Assembly (NCBI RefSeq): GCF_024345375.1
Contig: NZ_JAGQAZ010000001.1
Location: 434,001-498,000, forward strand
From: Cyanobium sp. WAJ14-Wanaka
GTDB lineage: Bacteria; Cyanobacteriota; Cyanobacteriia; PCC-6307; Cyanobiaceae
Reading direction: 5' to 3'
Length of the DNA: 64,000 bases
Of the stretch, positions 33,969-42,621 are shown piece after piece (the first letter of the stretch is position 1; the number at the start of each line of letters is the position of its first letter). The notes under the pieces are model-generated. The model did no database searches and was not told the DNA's origin. It was given only the letters and a program-made list of their open reading frames with translations. Both the position numbers and the translations under genes were made by a program.

Positions 33969-34868
33969 TCAGGGCCTAGTCAGCACAACCTCGTCGACCT
34001 TGGCGCCACTGCTGCTCCAGGCATCTACCCGGAGACGGGAGGGAGTTGCGGCTAGCTCAAGGAAGCCAAAGGTGCTGGCTACCTTGACACTGCGCTCATT
34101 GGCAACTATTGGACGAAGGTATGCTCCACCATTGCCAGAAATAATGTAGGTTGTGCCCTTGATATTTTTTGTGCGCTCGTAGTTGTGTTCATGGCCATTT
34201 AGATACAGCTGAACTCCGTATTTCGCAAAAATTGGGGTTAGTTTGGCGATGGCGCTGGGGTCATCTCCGTAGAGACCTGCTGAATAGATTGGGTGGTGAC
34301 CCACCACCACTTTCCAAGGTGCGCTGCTCTTGGCAAGGGCATTTTTTAGCCAGGGCATTTGGAATTGCCACTGGGCATTGGTGTTGGTGTCGAGCATGAA
34401 GAATTCAATGGGCCCCTTTCTCAGGGTGTACCAGCGGCCCTTCATGCCAAAGGGTTTGTAGGCAACCTGGGGGTCCCCATTGCCCGTGCGTATGTCGTGG
34501 TTGCCCAGTACGGCATGGAAGGGAACTCCTGCCTTCAGCAGGGCCGCGTAGGGCCTGTTGAAATGGGTTTCGACCAGGGTCAAATTGCCATCGGGATAGA
34601 TATTGTCTCCGCCTAAAATCACAAAATCAACGGGGCGCTGGCCATGGATTAATGCCATTTGGTTCCCATTGGCCTTTTGGTCTGAAAGGCCACTGCCCAT
34701 GTCGGCAGTAAAGAAGAAACGGGTGCTATCAACAGCCTTGGGGGGCGCATTCTGGGCCAGGAGGGCCGGTTGCACGGTCGCAGCCAATGCGGTTGCCAAG
34801 GCTCCAGCTAGGGACGCCTTGACCGTGAAAGAAAGACCCTTGAGAAGAAAGCGGCGATTAAAGGTCAT
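33969..34868 (-). CDS. Tat-exported metallophosphoesterase (purple acid phosphatase-like)
   Basis: Residues near the N-terminus, FNRRFLLKGLSF, form a twin-arginine signal followed by a hydrophobic, Ala-rich region (ASLAGALATALAATVQPALLAQ), so export to periplasm or lumen is expected. The metallophosphatase motifs are in order: FTADMG, LGGDNIYPDG, AVLGNHDIR, VVGHHPIYSAG and LNGHEHNYER. This is the dinuclear-metal phosphatase fold. ATG 34868 rather than the open frame at 34904 places the Arg pair properly. It lies just after the PrxQ gene on the same strand; likely acts on phosphorylated substrates outside the cytoplasm. Confidence 0.9.
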   Translation of the reverse strand: MTFNRRFLLKGLSFTVKASLAGALATALAATVQPALLAQNAPPKAVDSTRFFFTADMGSGLSDQKANGNQMALIHGQRPVDFVILGGDNIYPDGNLTLVETHFNRPYAALLKAGVPFHAVLGNHDIRTGNGDPQVAYKPFGMKGRWYTLRKGPIEFFMLDTNTNAQWQFQMPWLKNALAKSSAPWKVVVGHHPIYSAGLYGDDPSAIAKLTPIFAKYGVQLYLNGHEHNYERTKNIKGTTYIISGNGGAYLRPIVANERSVKVASTFGFLELAATPSRLRVDAWSSSGAKVDEVVLTRP

Positions 34869-34890
34869 TTGTTTTTTCAAGGTCAATACC

Positions 34891-35493
34891 TTATGCAAGA
34901 TCAATCGGTTCGGCTTGAAGTGCCCTCAGCTGGGTAAGTACTTCATCGCTGTGGCCCGAGGGCCTAACGGCCACAAATTGCTCCCTCAGGATGCCGTTGG
35001 GATCAATTAAAAAAGTGTGGCGCTGGGAGTAGGGCGCAATCCAGCTGCCATAGGACCTGCTGACCGCACCACCAGGGTCGGAAAGTAGGGGGAATGCCAG
35101 CCCTTCGCTGCTGCAGAACTCCGCGTGGGATTCAGGATCGTCTGCACTTATGCCCACCACCTGGGCACCAATTTTTTTGTACTGGGGCAAGTCTTTTTGG
35201 AAGCCCCTGGCCTCGATGGTGCAACCCCCGGTGAAATCGCGGGGGTAGAAATAGAGAACCAGCCACTGGCCGGCAAAATCGGCGAGTGCCAATTCGGCAG
35301 GGATGGCCTCACTCACTTCGCCAGCCACCGATGGCTGTACGCCGGCCAGCCGGAACTGCGGGGCCGGTTGCTGAAGAGCCGGCAGGGTTCCTCCCAAGGC
35401 AAAAGCCTGCTGGCCAGAGACCAACAGGCTTGCTATGAAAATGAAGATGGGTAGAAGCAGTCCTGTAGCAACTACAAACCTTCGCCTAACCAT
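34891..35493 (-). CDS. Peroxiredoxin, PrxQ/Bcp type, exported or lumenal
   Basis: The 200-residue protein begins with RRRFVVATGLLLPIFIFIASLLVSGQQAFA, a signal peptide or signal-anchor. The thioredoxin fold follows with YFYPRDFTGGCTIEARGFQ, where the TxxC cysteine is the peroxidatic residue, and SADDPESHAEFCSSEGL with a second cysteine positioned for a PrxQ-type intramolecular disulfide. It reduces hydroperoxides. The export signal suggests thylakoid lumen or periplasm. Same orientation as the phosphoesterase 22 bases downstream. Confidence 0.9.
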   Translation of the reverse strand: MVRRRFVVATGLLLPIFIFIASLLVSGQQAFALGGTLPALQQPAPQFRLAGVQPSVAGEVSEAIPAELALADFAGQWLVLYFYPRDFTGGCTIEARGFQKDLPQYKKIGAQVVGISADDPESHAEFCSSEGLAFPLLSDPGGAVSRSYGSWIAPYSQRHTFLIDPNGILREQFVAVRPSGHSDEVLTQLRALQAEPIDLA

Positions 35494-35517
35494 GGTTTTT
35501 GAAGATTCTGACTTCGA

Positions 35518-35754
35518 TCAGATCTTGGCCAGATTAATGCCAAGCTCCTTGGCATAGGGGCCCAAGCCCTTCTTTTGGATGGTCTTGAGGGCCCGGGTCG
35601 AGACCCGAATTTTGATGAAACGCTTGCCTTCAGCCCACCACAGACGACGCTCCTGCAGGTTGACCTGCTGGAGCTTTTTGGTGCGCACGTGGGAGTGGCT
35701 GACAGCCATGCCGTTGTTTGCGCGCTTGCCGGTGAGTTGGCAGACCCGGGACAT
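35518..35754 (-). CDS. rpmB: 50S ribosomal protein L28
   Basis: A 78-residue basic protein: [38 protein letters not shown], and [15 protein letters not shown] are exactly the L28 pattern of cyanobacteria and plastids. It is part of the large ribosomal subunit. ATG 35754; 44 bases downstream of htpG on the same strand. Confidence 0.98.
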   Translation of the reverse strand: MSRVCQLTGKRANNGMAVSHSHVRTKKLQQVNLQERRLWWAEGKRFIKIRVSTRALKTIQKKGLGPYAKELGINLAKI

Positions 35755-35798
35755 AACTATCAGCCATTAATGGTGCGATCTTACCAAAGTGCTTGCCC

Positions 35799-37751
35799 CT
35801 AAAGGCCCCGCTCCATCAGCTGGCCCATCAGATCACAGCTGCGCTGCTGGTAGCCGGCCAGTTCGTTGGGCTCCATGCCACCCACTGCCAGCCGGGCGGT
35901 TTCATAGAGATGGCGGCTGAGCCCATTGGCCAGTTCCTGGCTGGGGGAAATGCCAGAACCCGTAATCACGGAACCCGCACTCAGCTTCAGCACACCCTCA
36001 ACCAGGCTGTGCTTTCGATTCACCAAAAGCACATGGTGGTCGGGAAGGCCCGGTAGGCGCTGCTCCATCAGGGCCCCCATGTCGTTGATGCGGCGCATCT
36101 GTTCCGGCAGAAGGATCAGGGCCGCAGGGGAGTTTTCACCCTTCAGGGCCTGCACCTGAATTGTGATTTTGTCGTTGGCAAGGGCTGATTTGAATAGGTC
36201 GCGGATCTTCTCGGAGCTGTCCTTGCCATCGGCATCGGCCAGCTCACTCTCCTTTTCCTGCAGGGAGTCATCCAGTTCGGCATCGACCCGCTGAAACTTC
36301 AGTTCCCCATGGCGCATCTCCAGCCAGGGGATGAATTGGCTGTCTATGAAGGTGTCTGCCAGCAAAACCTCAGCTCCCTGGCTGGTCCAGAGCGAGAGGG
36401 GCCCGGCCTGGCCAGCCTCATCGGTGCAATAGAGAATCCGCTGGCTGTTGTCTGCTGCGAGCCGGCCGCGGTACCCCGCCAGGGTTGTGTAAGCACTGGC
36501 GCCACTGGCCCTTTGGCGATCCGTTGGAATCGGATCAGGGTTGGCAAGTTCGGCCTCACCACCCTCCTGGGCCCTTGCTGTGGTGCCAAACAGCACCAGA
36601 TCGGCCACCTGCTCCGCAAACTTGTCGTCCTCCATGGCGCCGATCTTGATGAAGGGGGCCAGGGATTCCCAGATCTCGGCATAGCGGCGGGGTTCATCGC
36701 TATGCAGTTGCTTGAGGCGATCCCCAACTTTTTTGGCCACAAAGGACCCGATTGAGCGCACTCTTCTGTCTGTTTGCAGGGCAGAACGGCTGACATTGAG
36801 GGGGATATCAGGGGAATCGATCACACCCCGCAGAGGCAGAAGGTAGCGGGGCACCACCTCCTTGATCGAATCGCTAACAAACACCTGGTTGCAGTAGAGG
36901 CGAATCTCTCCCTTCTCCCAGTCCGCCCGGCCGCCCAACTTGGGGAAGTAGAGGATTCCTTGGAGGTTGTAGGGGTAATCGGTGTTTAGGTGCACCCAGA
37001 GCAGGGGGTCCCCCTGGAATGGATAGAGGTAGCGGTAGAGCTGGATGTAGTCGTCGCCTGAGAGGTCCCGGGGGCTCTTGCGCCAGGGCGCCTCGCGCTT
37101 GTTGACCGTTTCACCCTCCAGCTGCACCGCTACGGGCATGAAGTCGCAGTAGGTGGTGATCAGGGTGCGAATCCTGGATGGCTCGATGTATTCGAGCTCC
37201 TCATCCATCAGGTGCAGGACCACATCGGTGCCGGGCTCATTTCGCTCAGCGGCCTCCAGGGTGAAATTGGGTGAACCATCACAGCTCCAACGCACCGCCT
37301 CGCTGCCCTGCTTGGCGCTGAGGCTGACCATTTCCACCTGCTTGGCCACCATGAAACTGGAGTAGAAGCCCAGTCCAAAGTGGCCAATGATTGCGTCGCT
37401 TTCCTGCTTGTATTTCTCGAGAAAATCCTCTGCGCTTGAGAAGGCCACCTGGTTGATGTAGCGCTTTACCTCATCAGCATCCATGCCGATGCCGTTGTCG
37501 GAAATTGTGAGGGTGTTGGCTTCCCGATTGATTCGGATCGAAATCAGGCCCTCGCTGCCCTCCAGGCAATCACCAGCCATGGCTGCCATCCGGCGCTTGC
37601 TGATCGCATCAACGCCGTTACTGACCAGCTCCCTCAGGAACACCTCATGGCCGCTGTAGACAGCCTTTTTGATGATCGGGAAGATGTTCTCTGTATGGAT
37701 CTGGATCTGACCCTGTTCTGCCTGCAGCACGGAGGTGTTATGCGGATCCAT
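35799..37751 (-). CDS. htpG: Molecular chaperone HtpG (Hsp90)
   Basis: Hsp90 is a dimeric ATPase chaperone; in cyanobacteria it takes part in heat and light stress responses and phycobilisome maintenance. The 650-residue protein has the GHKL ATP site: FLRELVSNGVDAISKRR, TISDNGIGMDADEVKRYINQVA in outline, and GHFGLGFYSSFMVAKQV; then the middle domain and a C-terminal dimerisation domain. The N-domain Asp is replaced by the family's ELVSNGVDA form, whereas the usual is ELISNASDA. It lacks an MEEVD tail, as all bacterial members do. Monocistronic appearance. Confidence 0.97.
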   Translation of the reverse strand: MDPHNTSVLQAEQGQIQIHTENIFPIIKKAVYSGHEVFLRELVSNGVDAISKRRMAAMAGDCLEGSEGLISIRINREANTLTISDNGIGMDADEVKRYINQVAFSSAEDFLEKYKQESDAIIGHFGLGFYSSFMVAKQVEMVSLSAKQGSEAVRWSCDGSPNFTLEAAERNEPGTDVVLHLMDEELEYIEPSRIRTLITTYCDFMPVAVQLEGETVNKREAPWRKSPRDLSGDDYIQLYRYLYPFQGDPLLWVHLNTDYPYNLQGILYFPKLGGRADWEKGEIRLYCNQVFVSDSIKEVVPRYLLPLRGVIDSPDIPLNVSRSALQTDRRVRSIGSFVAKKVGDRLKQLHSDEPRRYAEIWESLAPFIKIGAMEDDKFAEQVADLVLFGTTARAQEGGEAELANPDPIPTDRQRASGASAYTTLAGYRGRLAADNSQRILYCTDEAGQAGPLSLWTSQGAEVLLADTFIDSQFIPWLEMRHGELKFQRVDAELDDSLQEKESELADADGKDSSEKIRDLFKSALANDKITIQVQALKGENSPAALILLPEQMRRINDMGALMEQRLPGLPDHHVLLVNRKHSLVEGVLKLSAGSVITGSGISPSQELANGLSRHLYETARLAVGGMEPNELAGYQQRSCDLMGQLMERGL

Positions 37752-37848
37752 CCAGATTCCCGTGCCCCTGCCCCCGGCGCCAAGGGGGGTGGATGGGCAG
37801 GAAACCGCACCGTGATTTGAAGCCTTTAGCTGGGCTCGAAAGCGGATC

Positions 37849-38073
37849 TCAGCCTGCCTTTTGCAGGTCGGGCTTCTCCTCAGGGATGATTGCCCCAGCT
37901 ACCGGACAGACCTGCAGGCAGATTCCGCAGTCGATGCAGGTGTCGAAATCTATCCAATAGAAATTGGTTCCCTTGCTGTTAGCCCCCTGGCCAGGGTGGA
38001 TGCAGGCCACTGGGCAGGCATCCACGCAATCTGCAACCCCCTCGCAGACGTTGGTCACGATGGTGTGGGCCAT
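37849..38073 (-). CDS. Bacterial-type ferredoxin (two Fe-S clusters)
   Basis: A 74-residue protein with two cysteine sets: C10-x5-C16-x3-C20-P with C24, and C46-x2-C49-x2-C52-x3-C56-P. The first set has the wider spacing seen in 7Fe/8Fe ferredoxins, the second is a standard [4Fe-4S] set. It carries electrons at low potential in the cytoplasm. ATG 38073. The upstream hisZ and downstream htpG have the same orientation but different functions, so it may be expressed separately. Confidence 0.93.
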   Translation of the reverse strand: MAHTIVTNVCEGVADCVDACPVACIHPGQGANSKGTNFYWIDFDTCIDCGICLQVCPVAGAIIPEEKPDLQKAG

Positions 38074-38115
38074 GGGGATCGCAGGTACTGCTTAGGCAGA
38101 AAAACCAGCTTGATC

Positions 38116-39294
38116 CTAGTCAGTGACCCATTCCAGGCTGCTGGAATTGCGCCCATTCGCCCTGGCCTGGGCCTCCCCCTGGCTGGCCGCCGGCTCACCC
38201 AGCAACTCAGCTGCCACCCCCATGGCGTGAAGTTCCTCCAGCCGATCCAGGGCTGCCGCCAGGGGGACCGTCGGGCCATAGCCGACTAGCACTGGTTTCT
38301 CCCTGATCGGATCAGCCACTTCCCCATAGAGCAACTCCCTGACCGCCTCCACCGCGAAGCCAAAACCCATGCCCGCTGCATCTTCACCCGCAGGGCTAAA
38401 GCGGCCCACCAAGGCGTCATAACGGCCGCCACTGGCGATCTCTAGGGGGGCCTCTGCCCCTTGGCACACCAACTTGAACACCAGTCCGTCATAGAGATCG
38501 AAATGGGGCTGGAAACTGGGATCCAATTGCACCGACACCCCCAGTCTTCCTGCTGCAGGGGCCAGCAGGGCCAGGCTGAATTCCAGTTGATCAATTATTT
38601 GGTTGGGGCCAATCGCCTGCTTCAACTGCCCGATCACGGCTTCCGGTGTTCCCCTCAGACGCATCAAGGAAGTCAGCAGTCTTTGCTCGCCCTCTGATTC
38701 AGCCAGTTGGGTAAGGGCGAGGCTGTCAAAATTTGTAAGGGCTGAGCGGGCCGCCGATCGCTTCTCCTCCGGCAATTGGCCCAACAGGGCGGCCAGCAGG
38801 CCATGGTGACCAACCAGCAGGGTGGGACGGTGCTCTGGCCTTAGCCCCAACTGGCCAGCAGCTGCCAGCAGTAGGCGCAGTAGCTCCCCATCGGCGGCCG
38901 CAGAACCAATCCCCAGCAACTCAACCCCGCTCTGGAGTTGTTCACTGATCCGCTTACTACCGCTTTCGGTGGTACTGGTGCGAAAGATGGGGCCCATGGC
39001 CCAGAGGCGCAGGGGTCTGGGCCACTGGGCCATGCGGGTGCTGGCGGCCCTGGCAATCGAGGCCGTCAGCTCTGGTCTCAAACCAAGCGGTTCATCACTG
39101 GAAAGACGCACCACCTCCCGGCCATCGATGGCGCCCCCAGCCTGGAGGGTTTCCAGCTTTTCAAAGGAGGGTGGAGCCACCTCCTGGTAGCCCCAAAGGC
39201 GATACACATTTGCCAGTTGTTCGGCAATGCGCCGATTCAGCTCCACATCCCTGGGGTTGAGATCCTTTGCACCGGCTGCGGGTTGCAGAGCCAT
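38116..39294 (-). CDS. hisZ: ATP phosphoribosyltransferase regulatory subunit
   Basis: HisZ is a catalytically inactive histidyl-tRNA-synthetase paralogue that forms an octamer with short-form HisG and allows histidine feedback. The protein has the class II synthetase-like features: LWGYQEVAPPSFEKLE, VRLSSDEPLGLRPELTASIARAAS in outline (motif 2-like) and the late ASGGRYDALVGRF, with no anticodon-binding domain. ATG 39294 (MALQPAAGAKDLNP) gives 392 residues; the open frame to 39432 adds foreign sequence. Its presence implies a short HisG elsewhere. Confidence 0.92.
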   Translation of the reverse strand: MALQPAAGAKDLNPRDVELNRRIAEQLANVYRLWGYQEVAPPSFEKLETLQAGGAIDGREVVRLSSDEPLGLRPELTASIARAASTRMAQWPRPLRLWAMGPIFRTSTTESGSKRISEQLQSGVELLGIGSAAADGELLRLLLAAAGQLGLRPEHRPTLLVGHHGLLAALLGQLPEEKRSAARSALTNFDSLALTQLAESEGEQRLLTSLMRLRGTPEAVIGQLKQAIGPNQIIDQLEFSLALLAPAAGRLGVSVQLDPSFQPHFDLYDGLVFKLVCQGAEAPLEIASGGRYDALVGRFSPAGEDAAGMGFGFAVEAVRELLYGEVADPIREKPVLVGYGPTVPLAAALDRLEELHAMGVAAELLGEPAASQGEAQARANGRNSSSLEWVTD

Positions 39295-39331
39295 TGGCAG
39301 CAGTACTAAGTAGGGGTGGTGTGGACCAATC

Positions 39332-40237
39332 CTATGAATCCAGCTCCGCAGCCCCGTAGCTGGAACCCTGCAGGGGCTTGCAGGCGGCCAGTCCAGCCAC
39401 AATCTTTGGCTGCAGGAGCCTGCCGCAAGCAATCAGGCGACCTTCCGCCAGGCGCATTTCAGAGCCTGAGTAGCTGGAAACCACCCCTCCAGCCTGCTCC
39501 ACAAGAACAACCCCTGCGGCCAAATCCCAGGGCGACAGGCCCCGCTCCCAATAGCCATCCATGCGACCGGCGGCCACAAAGGCCAAATCCACGGCGGCGG
39601 CACCGGCGCGGCGTACCCCATGGCTGCGATGGGTGAAGTAGGCAAATTCGGCGTAGTTGTTGTCTAGCCGGCTGCGGCGGTCGTAGGCAAAGCCCGTGGC
39701 CAGTAGGGCATCGCCCAACTGGTGACAGTCGCTGACTGCCAGCCGCTGGTCGTTGCACCAGGATCCCAGGCCCGGGGCCGCCCAAAACAATTCGGCCATT
39801 GCGGGAACCGCCAGGGCACCCAGCAGGGGCAGTCCGCCCCAGGTGAGGCCAATTGAGGTGCCAAAGAATGGAAAGCCGTGGGCGTAGTTGGTGGTGCCAT
39901 CGAGGGGGTCAATGCACCATTCGAAGGGGCTGTCCTTGGGCCTCCTGCCACTCTCCTCAGCGAGGATCCCAAATTCAGGGGTCTCAGCCTGCAAAAAAGC
40001 CAGGACGGCAGCCTCAGCAGCGTGATCCGCCTCGGTGACCAGATCGCCGGCTACGCCCTTCTCCCGCACCTGGATTAACCGGCCAAAGTGGCGGCTTAGC
40101 TGCTCACCACCGAGCTCTGCAGCCTGGCGGGCGATATTCACGAGCCTCAGGATCTCAGCCTCCGGCAGGCCGGCTTCCCGGGCGGCCCGGTCACTGAGCC
40201 TCTCTGCCACATCCAGATTTTCCGTGGGATCAGCCAT
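39332..40237 (-). CDS. Inositol monophosphatase family protein
   Basis: A Mg2+-dependent phosphatase of 301 residues: ILAEESG, the metal motif IDPLDGTTNYAHGFPFF, GWYWERGLSPWDLAAG-type region (here YWERGLSPWDLAAGVVLVEQAGG) supplying the third aspartate. The family includes inositol, histidinol and fructose-bisphosphate phosphatases; cyanobacterial members of this type are sometimes histidinol-phosphatase-like, and hisZ lies just downstream, but the substrate cannot be fixed. ATG 40237 overlaps the preceding ferredoxin stop (TGATG). Confidence 0.9.
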   Translation of the reverse strand: MADPTENLDVAERLSDRAAREAGLPEAEILRLVNIARQAAELGGEQLSRHFGRLIQVREKGVAGDLVTEADHAAEAAVLAFLQAETPEFGILAEESGRRPKDSPFEWCIDPLDGTTNYAHGFPFFGTSIGLTWGGLPLLGALAVPAMAELFWAAPGLGSWCNDQRLAVSDCHQLGDALLATGFAYDRRSRLDNNYAEFAYFTHRSHGVRRAGAAAVDLAFVAAGRMDGYWERGLSPWDLAAGVVLVEQAGGVVSSYSGSEMRLAEGRLIACGRLLQPKIVAGLAACKPLQGSSYGAAELDS

Positions 40238-40605
40238 CACTCCTCATCAAGGGGTAGCCCAGGCCGGACTGGGCCCCGGCCAAAAAATTGGCCGAATTGC
40301 AATTCATAGACCTCATCCTCGTCCTGGGTCTCCACCACCAGGGGCCCCGTTGCCCTGGCAACGCACAGCAGGCCATAGCCCTTGGCGCGCAGGTCCCGGG
40401 AGAGGCCCAGTGCCTCGCGGCTGTCAATCTCCCCCTCCAGCACCCGAACTGCACAGGCGGTGCAACAGCCATTGCGACAACTGAATGGCAGGGGATCTCC
40501 CTGGTTTTCAAAACTGCGCAGGATGTACTCGCCATCTGCCACGTCGTGGCTAATCACACGACCCGTCTGCCGCCAATGGATCGTGATCGGGTGATAGGGC
40601 TTCAT
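40237..40605 (-). CDS. 2Fe-2S plant-type ferredoxin family protein
   Basis: A 122-residue protein with FSCRNGCCTACAVRVLEG, giving the C-x4-C-x2-C cluster ligands, and a distal cysteine in GYGLLCVARATGP. The fold is the beta-grasp of plant-type ferredoxins. The spacing and the acidic C-terminal tail (FFGRGPVRPGLPLDEE) differ from photosynthetic PetF, so this is probably a specialised ferredoxin. The ATG at 40605 is just 34 bases from the tRNA-Ser gene on the other strand. Its TGA overlaps the start of the phosphatase gene. Confidence 0.93.
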   Translation of the reverse strand: MKPYHPITIHWRQTGRVISHDVADGEYILRSFENQGDPLPFSCRNGCCTACAVRVLEGEIDSREALGLSRDLRAKGYGLLCVARATGPLVVETQDEDEVYELQFGQFFGRGPVRPGLPLDEE

Positions 40606-40639
40606 GCTGCTAGATTCGCATCTGCCCCATTTTGCCCCT

Positions 40640-40726
40640 GGAGAGGTGGCCGAGTGGTTGAAGGCGCAGCACTGGAAATGCTGTATAGGGGCAACTTTAT
40701 CGAGGGTTCGAATCCCTCCCTCTCCG
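40640..40726 (+). tRNA. tRNA-Ser (GGA anticodon)
   Basis: An 87-base tRNA folds completely. The acceptor stem GGAGAGG (40640-40646) pairs with CCTCTCC (40719-40725), discriminator G 40726. The D arm begins TGGCCGAGTGG. The anticodon stem CAGCA/TGCTG encloses CTGGAAA with anticodon GGA at 40674-40676, reading UCC/UCU serine codons. A long variable arm, as in serine tRNAs, and the T arm GAGGG-TTCGAAT-CCCTC follow. CCA is not encoded. Confidence 0.97.
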
Positions 40727-40731
40727 TTATT

Positions 40732-40762
40732 AAAAAGCCGGCTAATCAGCCGGCTTTTTTTG
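40732..40762 (+). terminator. Rho-independent terminator after tRNA-Ser
   Basis: AAAAAGCCGGCT-AATC-AGCCGGCTTTTTTT: a strong stem of eight GC-rich pairs extended by A-T pairs, loop of four, then a T-run. It sits six bases after the tRNA and 22 bases before the pstB stop on the opposite strand. Because the A-run also gives a T-run in reverse, it can serve both transcripts. Confidence 0.9.
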
Positions 40763-40783
40763 TCCTTTTAGGCCCTCCTGCGA

Positions 40784-41599
40784 TTAACCAAAGCGACCGC
40801 TTACATAGTCTTGGGTTGACTTCTGGGCCGGAGCATTGAAGATTCGTTCGGTGGGTGCGTATTCCACCAGGTAGCCCACCTTGCCACTGCCCCCTTCGAC
40901 TACCTCAGCGTTAAAAAAGGCAGTGTTGTCTGATACTCGAACTGCCTGCTGCATATTGTGGGTAACAATAATGATTGTGTAGCTGCGCTTCAGTTCATGC
41001 ATCGTTTCCTCGATCTTTAATGTTGAGATCGGATCAAGGGCCGAGCAGGGTTCATCCATCAGGATCACCTCCGGTTCGGTGGCGATTGCCCTAGCAATAC
41101 ACAGCCGCTGTTGCTGGCCTCCCGAAAGGGCCAGGCCACTTTCCTTAAGTTTGTCCTTGCATTCATCCCAGACGGCTGCCTTGCGCAGGGAGCGCTCGAC
41201 CAGCTCATCCATGTCACCCTTGTAACCGTTTATGCGAGCACCGAAGGCAATATTTTCGTAGATGGTCTTAGGGAAGGGGTTGGGCTTCTGAAAGACCATG
41301 CCGATGCGACGGCGCACCTCCACGGGGTCGACGCGGGGATCGTAGAGATCATTGCCATCGAAAATCACCCGGCCCTTGAGTGTGCAACCGGGAATTAAAT
41401 CGTTCATACGGTTAAGGCCCCGCAGCACCGTCGACTTGCCACAGCCTGACGGGCCAATAAATGCGGTCACCTCGCCGTAGGGGATGTCCATGTAAACCCC
41501 TTTAACAGCCTCAAACTTGCCGTAGGAGATGCTTACATTCTCCAGGGCCATGCAAACAGATTTGCTTGGATTTGAATCGAGTTTCGAAGAGGTTGTCAT
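40784..41599 (-). CDS. pstB: Phosphate ABC transporter ATP-binding protein PstB
   Basis: The ATPase that drives high-affinity phosphate import through PstA/PstC. The 271-residue protein shows Walker [20 protein letters not shown] (near residue 50), [19 protein letters not shown] (signature, near 156), Walker [13 protein letters not shown] and the H-loop [20 protein letters not shown] in outline. ATG 41599. pstC and pstA are upstream in the same orientation; pstS is not in this window. The tRNA terminator probably ends this operon as well. Confidence 0.97.
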   Translation of the reverse strand: MTTSSKLDSNPSKSVCMALENVSISYGKFEAVKGVYMDIPYGEVTAFIGPSGCGKSTVLRGLNRMNDLIPGCTLKGRVIFDGNDLYDPRVDPVEVRRRIGMVFQKPNPFPKTIYENIAFGARINGYKGDMDELVERSLRKAAVWDECKDKLKESGLALSGGQQQRLCIARAIATEPEVILMDEPCSALDPISTLKIEETMHELKRSYTIIIVTHNMQQAVRVSDNTAFFNAEVVEGGSGKVGYLVEYAPTERIFNAPAQKSTQDYVSGRFG

Positions 41600-41688
41600 G
41601 GTATTGGTTGGTTGGGGTGCGGATTGGTAGTGAAGGAAAAGGAGGAAGGAGGTTGGTGAAATGGGGCAGAAAGGCAGGTCCTAATGAC

Positions 41689-42603
41689 TTAGGTTTTAGC
41701 CATTTTTGATATCCAGCGGGAAAGTAAATTTGCTCCGAGTATCATCACAACCAATACAAAGCTGGCTGCCCATGCCAGGGCATTTTGGTACTCGTAGGGC
41801 ATGATTGCAAAGTTATAAATCAACACAGACATTGTCGCGATTGGGTTAAATATACCATCTGGCCAATAGGGGGAAAATAGTGTAGTGAAAATCAACGGTG
41901 CTGTTTCCCCCGCTGCCCTAGCCACCGCTAGAACCACCCCGGTTGCAATTGGTGTAAAGGCAGCTGGCAGGGTGATTCTGGTAATAGTTACAAATTTTGA
42001 GGCCCCTACCCCGTAGGCTCCCCAGCGCAACTCCTGGGGGACAAGCCTCAGCCCTTCGTCGGTTGTTTTTATGATGGTTGGCAGCATCAACACCGAAAGG
42101 GCAATACCCCCGGCCATGGCACTAAAGCTCTGGTCAAAGAAGAGCTTTGTTACCACCACAAGGCCATAAATAAATACGCCAGCAATGATCGAGGGCACGC
42201 CAGCCAGTACATCGTTGCCAAAACGAATAAAGTTTGCAAACCAGCCACCCCTCGAGTATTCGCTCAGAAATATTCCCCCACCTATGCCCACCGGCAGGGC
42301 GATGCAGGTGGCAATGGCGCTAACAATCAAAGTACCCAAAATCGCATTGCCAATTCCTCCACCAGTCAAGCCAAGCTCAGGAGGCAGTTCAAGGAAAAGG
42401 GAAGGGCGAATCATTGATCCTCCCTTTACAAGCACGTAACCCAATACTAGAAATAGGGGCAATACAGCGATCGCCGCAAAAGTGGCAGCAATTGCTGTCA
42501 ACAGTTCGTTTAACCTGTTGCGCTTGAGGTTTGGGTCGAAGAATAGGGACCTTCGGTCAAAAAGGTCCGAATTTGCGTAACTAATGTTAGTGCTGGATGT
42601 CAT
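41689..42603 (-). CDS. pstA: Phosphate ABC transporter permease PstA
   Basis: A 304-residue membrane permease with about six helices. Family features: AIAVLPLFLVLGYVLVKGG, IALPVGIGGGIFLSEY, FGNDVLAGVPSIIAGVFIYG, LPTIIKTTDEGLRLVPQELRWGAYGVGASK in outline (the EAA-type coupling loop) and ITLPAAFTPIATGVVLAVARAAGETAPLIFT in outline. Eighteen bases after pstC and 89 bases before pstB, so the three form one operon. AT-richer locally than its neighbours. Confidence 0.97.
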   Translation of the reverse strand: MTSSTNISYANSDLFDRRSLFFDPNLKRNRLNELLTAIAATFAAIAVLPLFLVLGYVLVKGGSMIRPSLFLELPPELGLTGGGIGNAILGTLIVSAIATCIALPVGIGGGIFLSEYSRGGWFANFIRFGNDVLAGVPSIIAGVFIYGLVVVTKLFFDQSFSAMAGGIALSVLMLPTIIKTTDEGLRLVPQELRWGAYGVGASKFVTITRITLPAAFTPIATGVVLAVARAAGETAPLIFTTLFSPYWPDGIFNPIATMSVLIYNFAIMPYEYQNALAWAASFVLVVMILGANLLSRWISKMAKT

Positions 42604-42621
42604 TGTGGTATCTCGTTAGTT

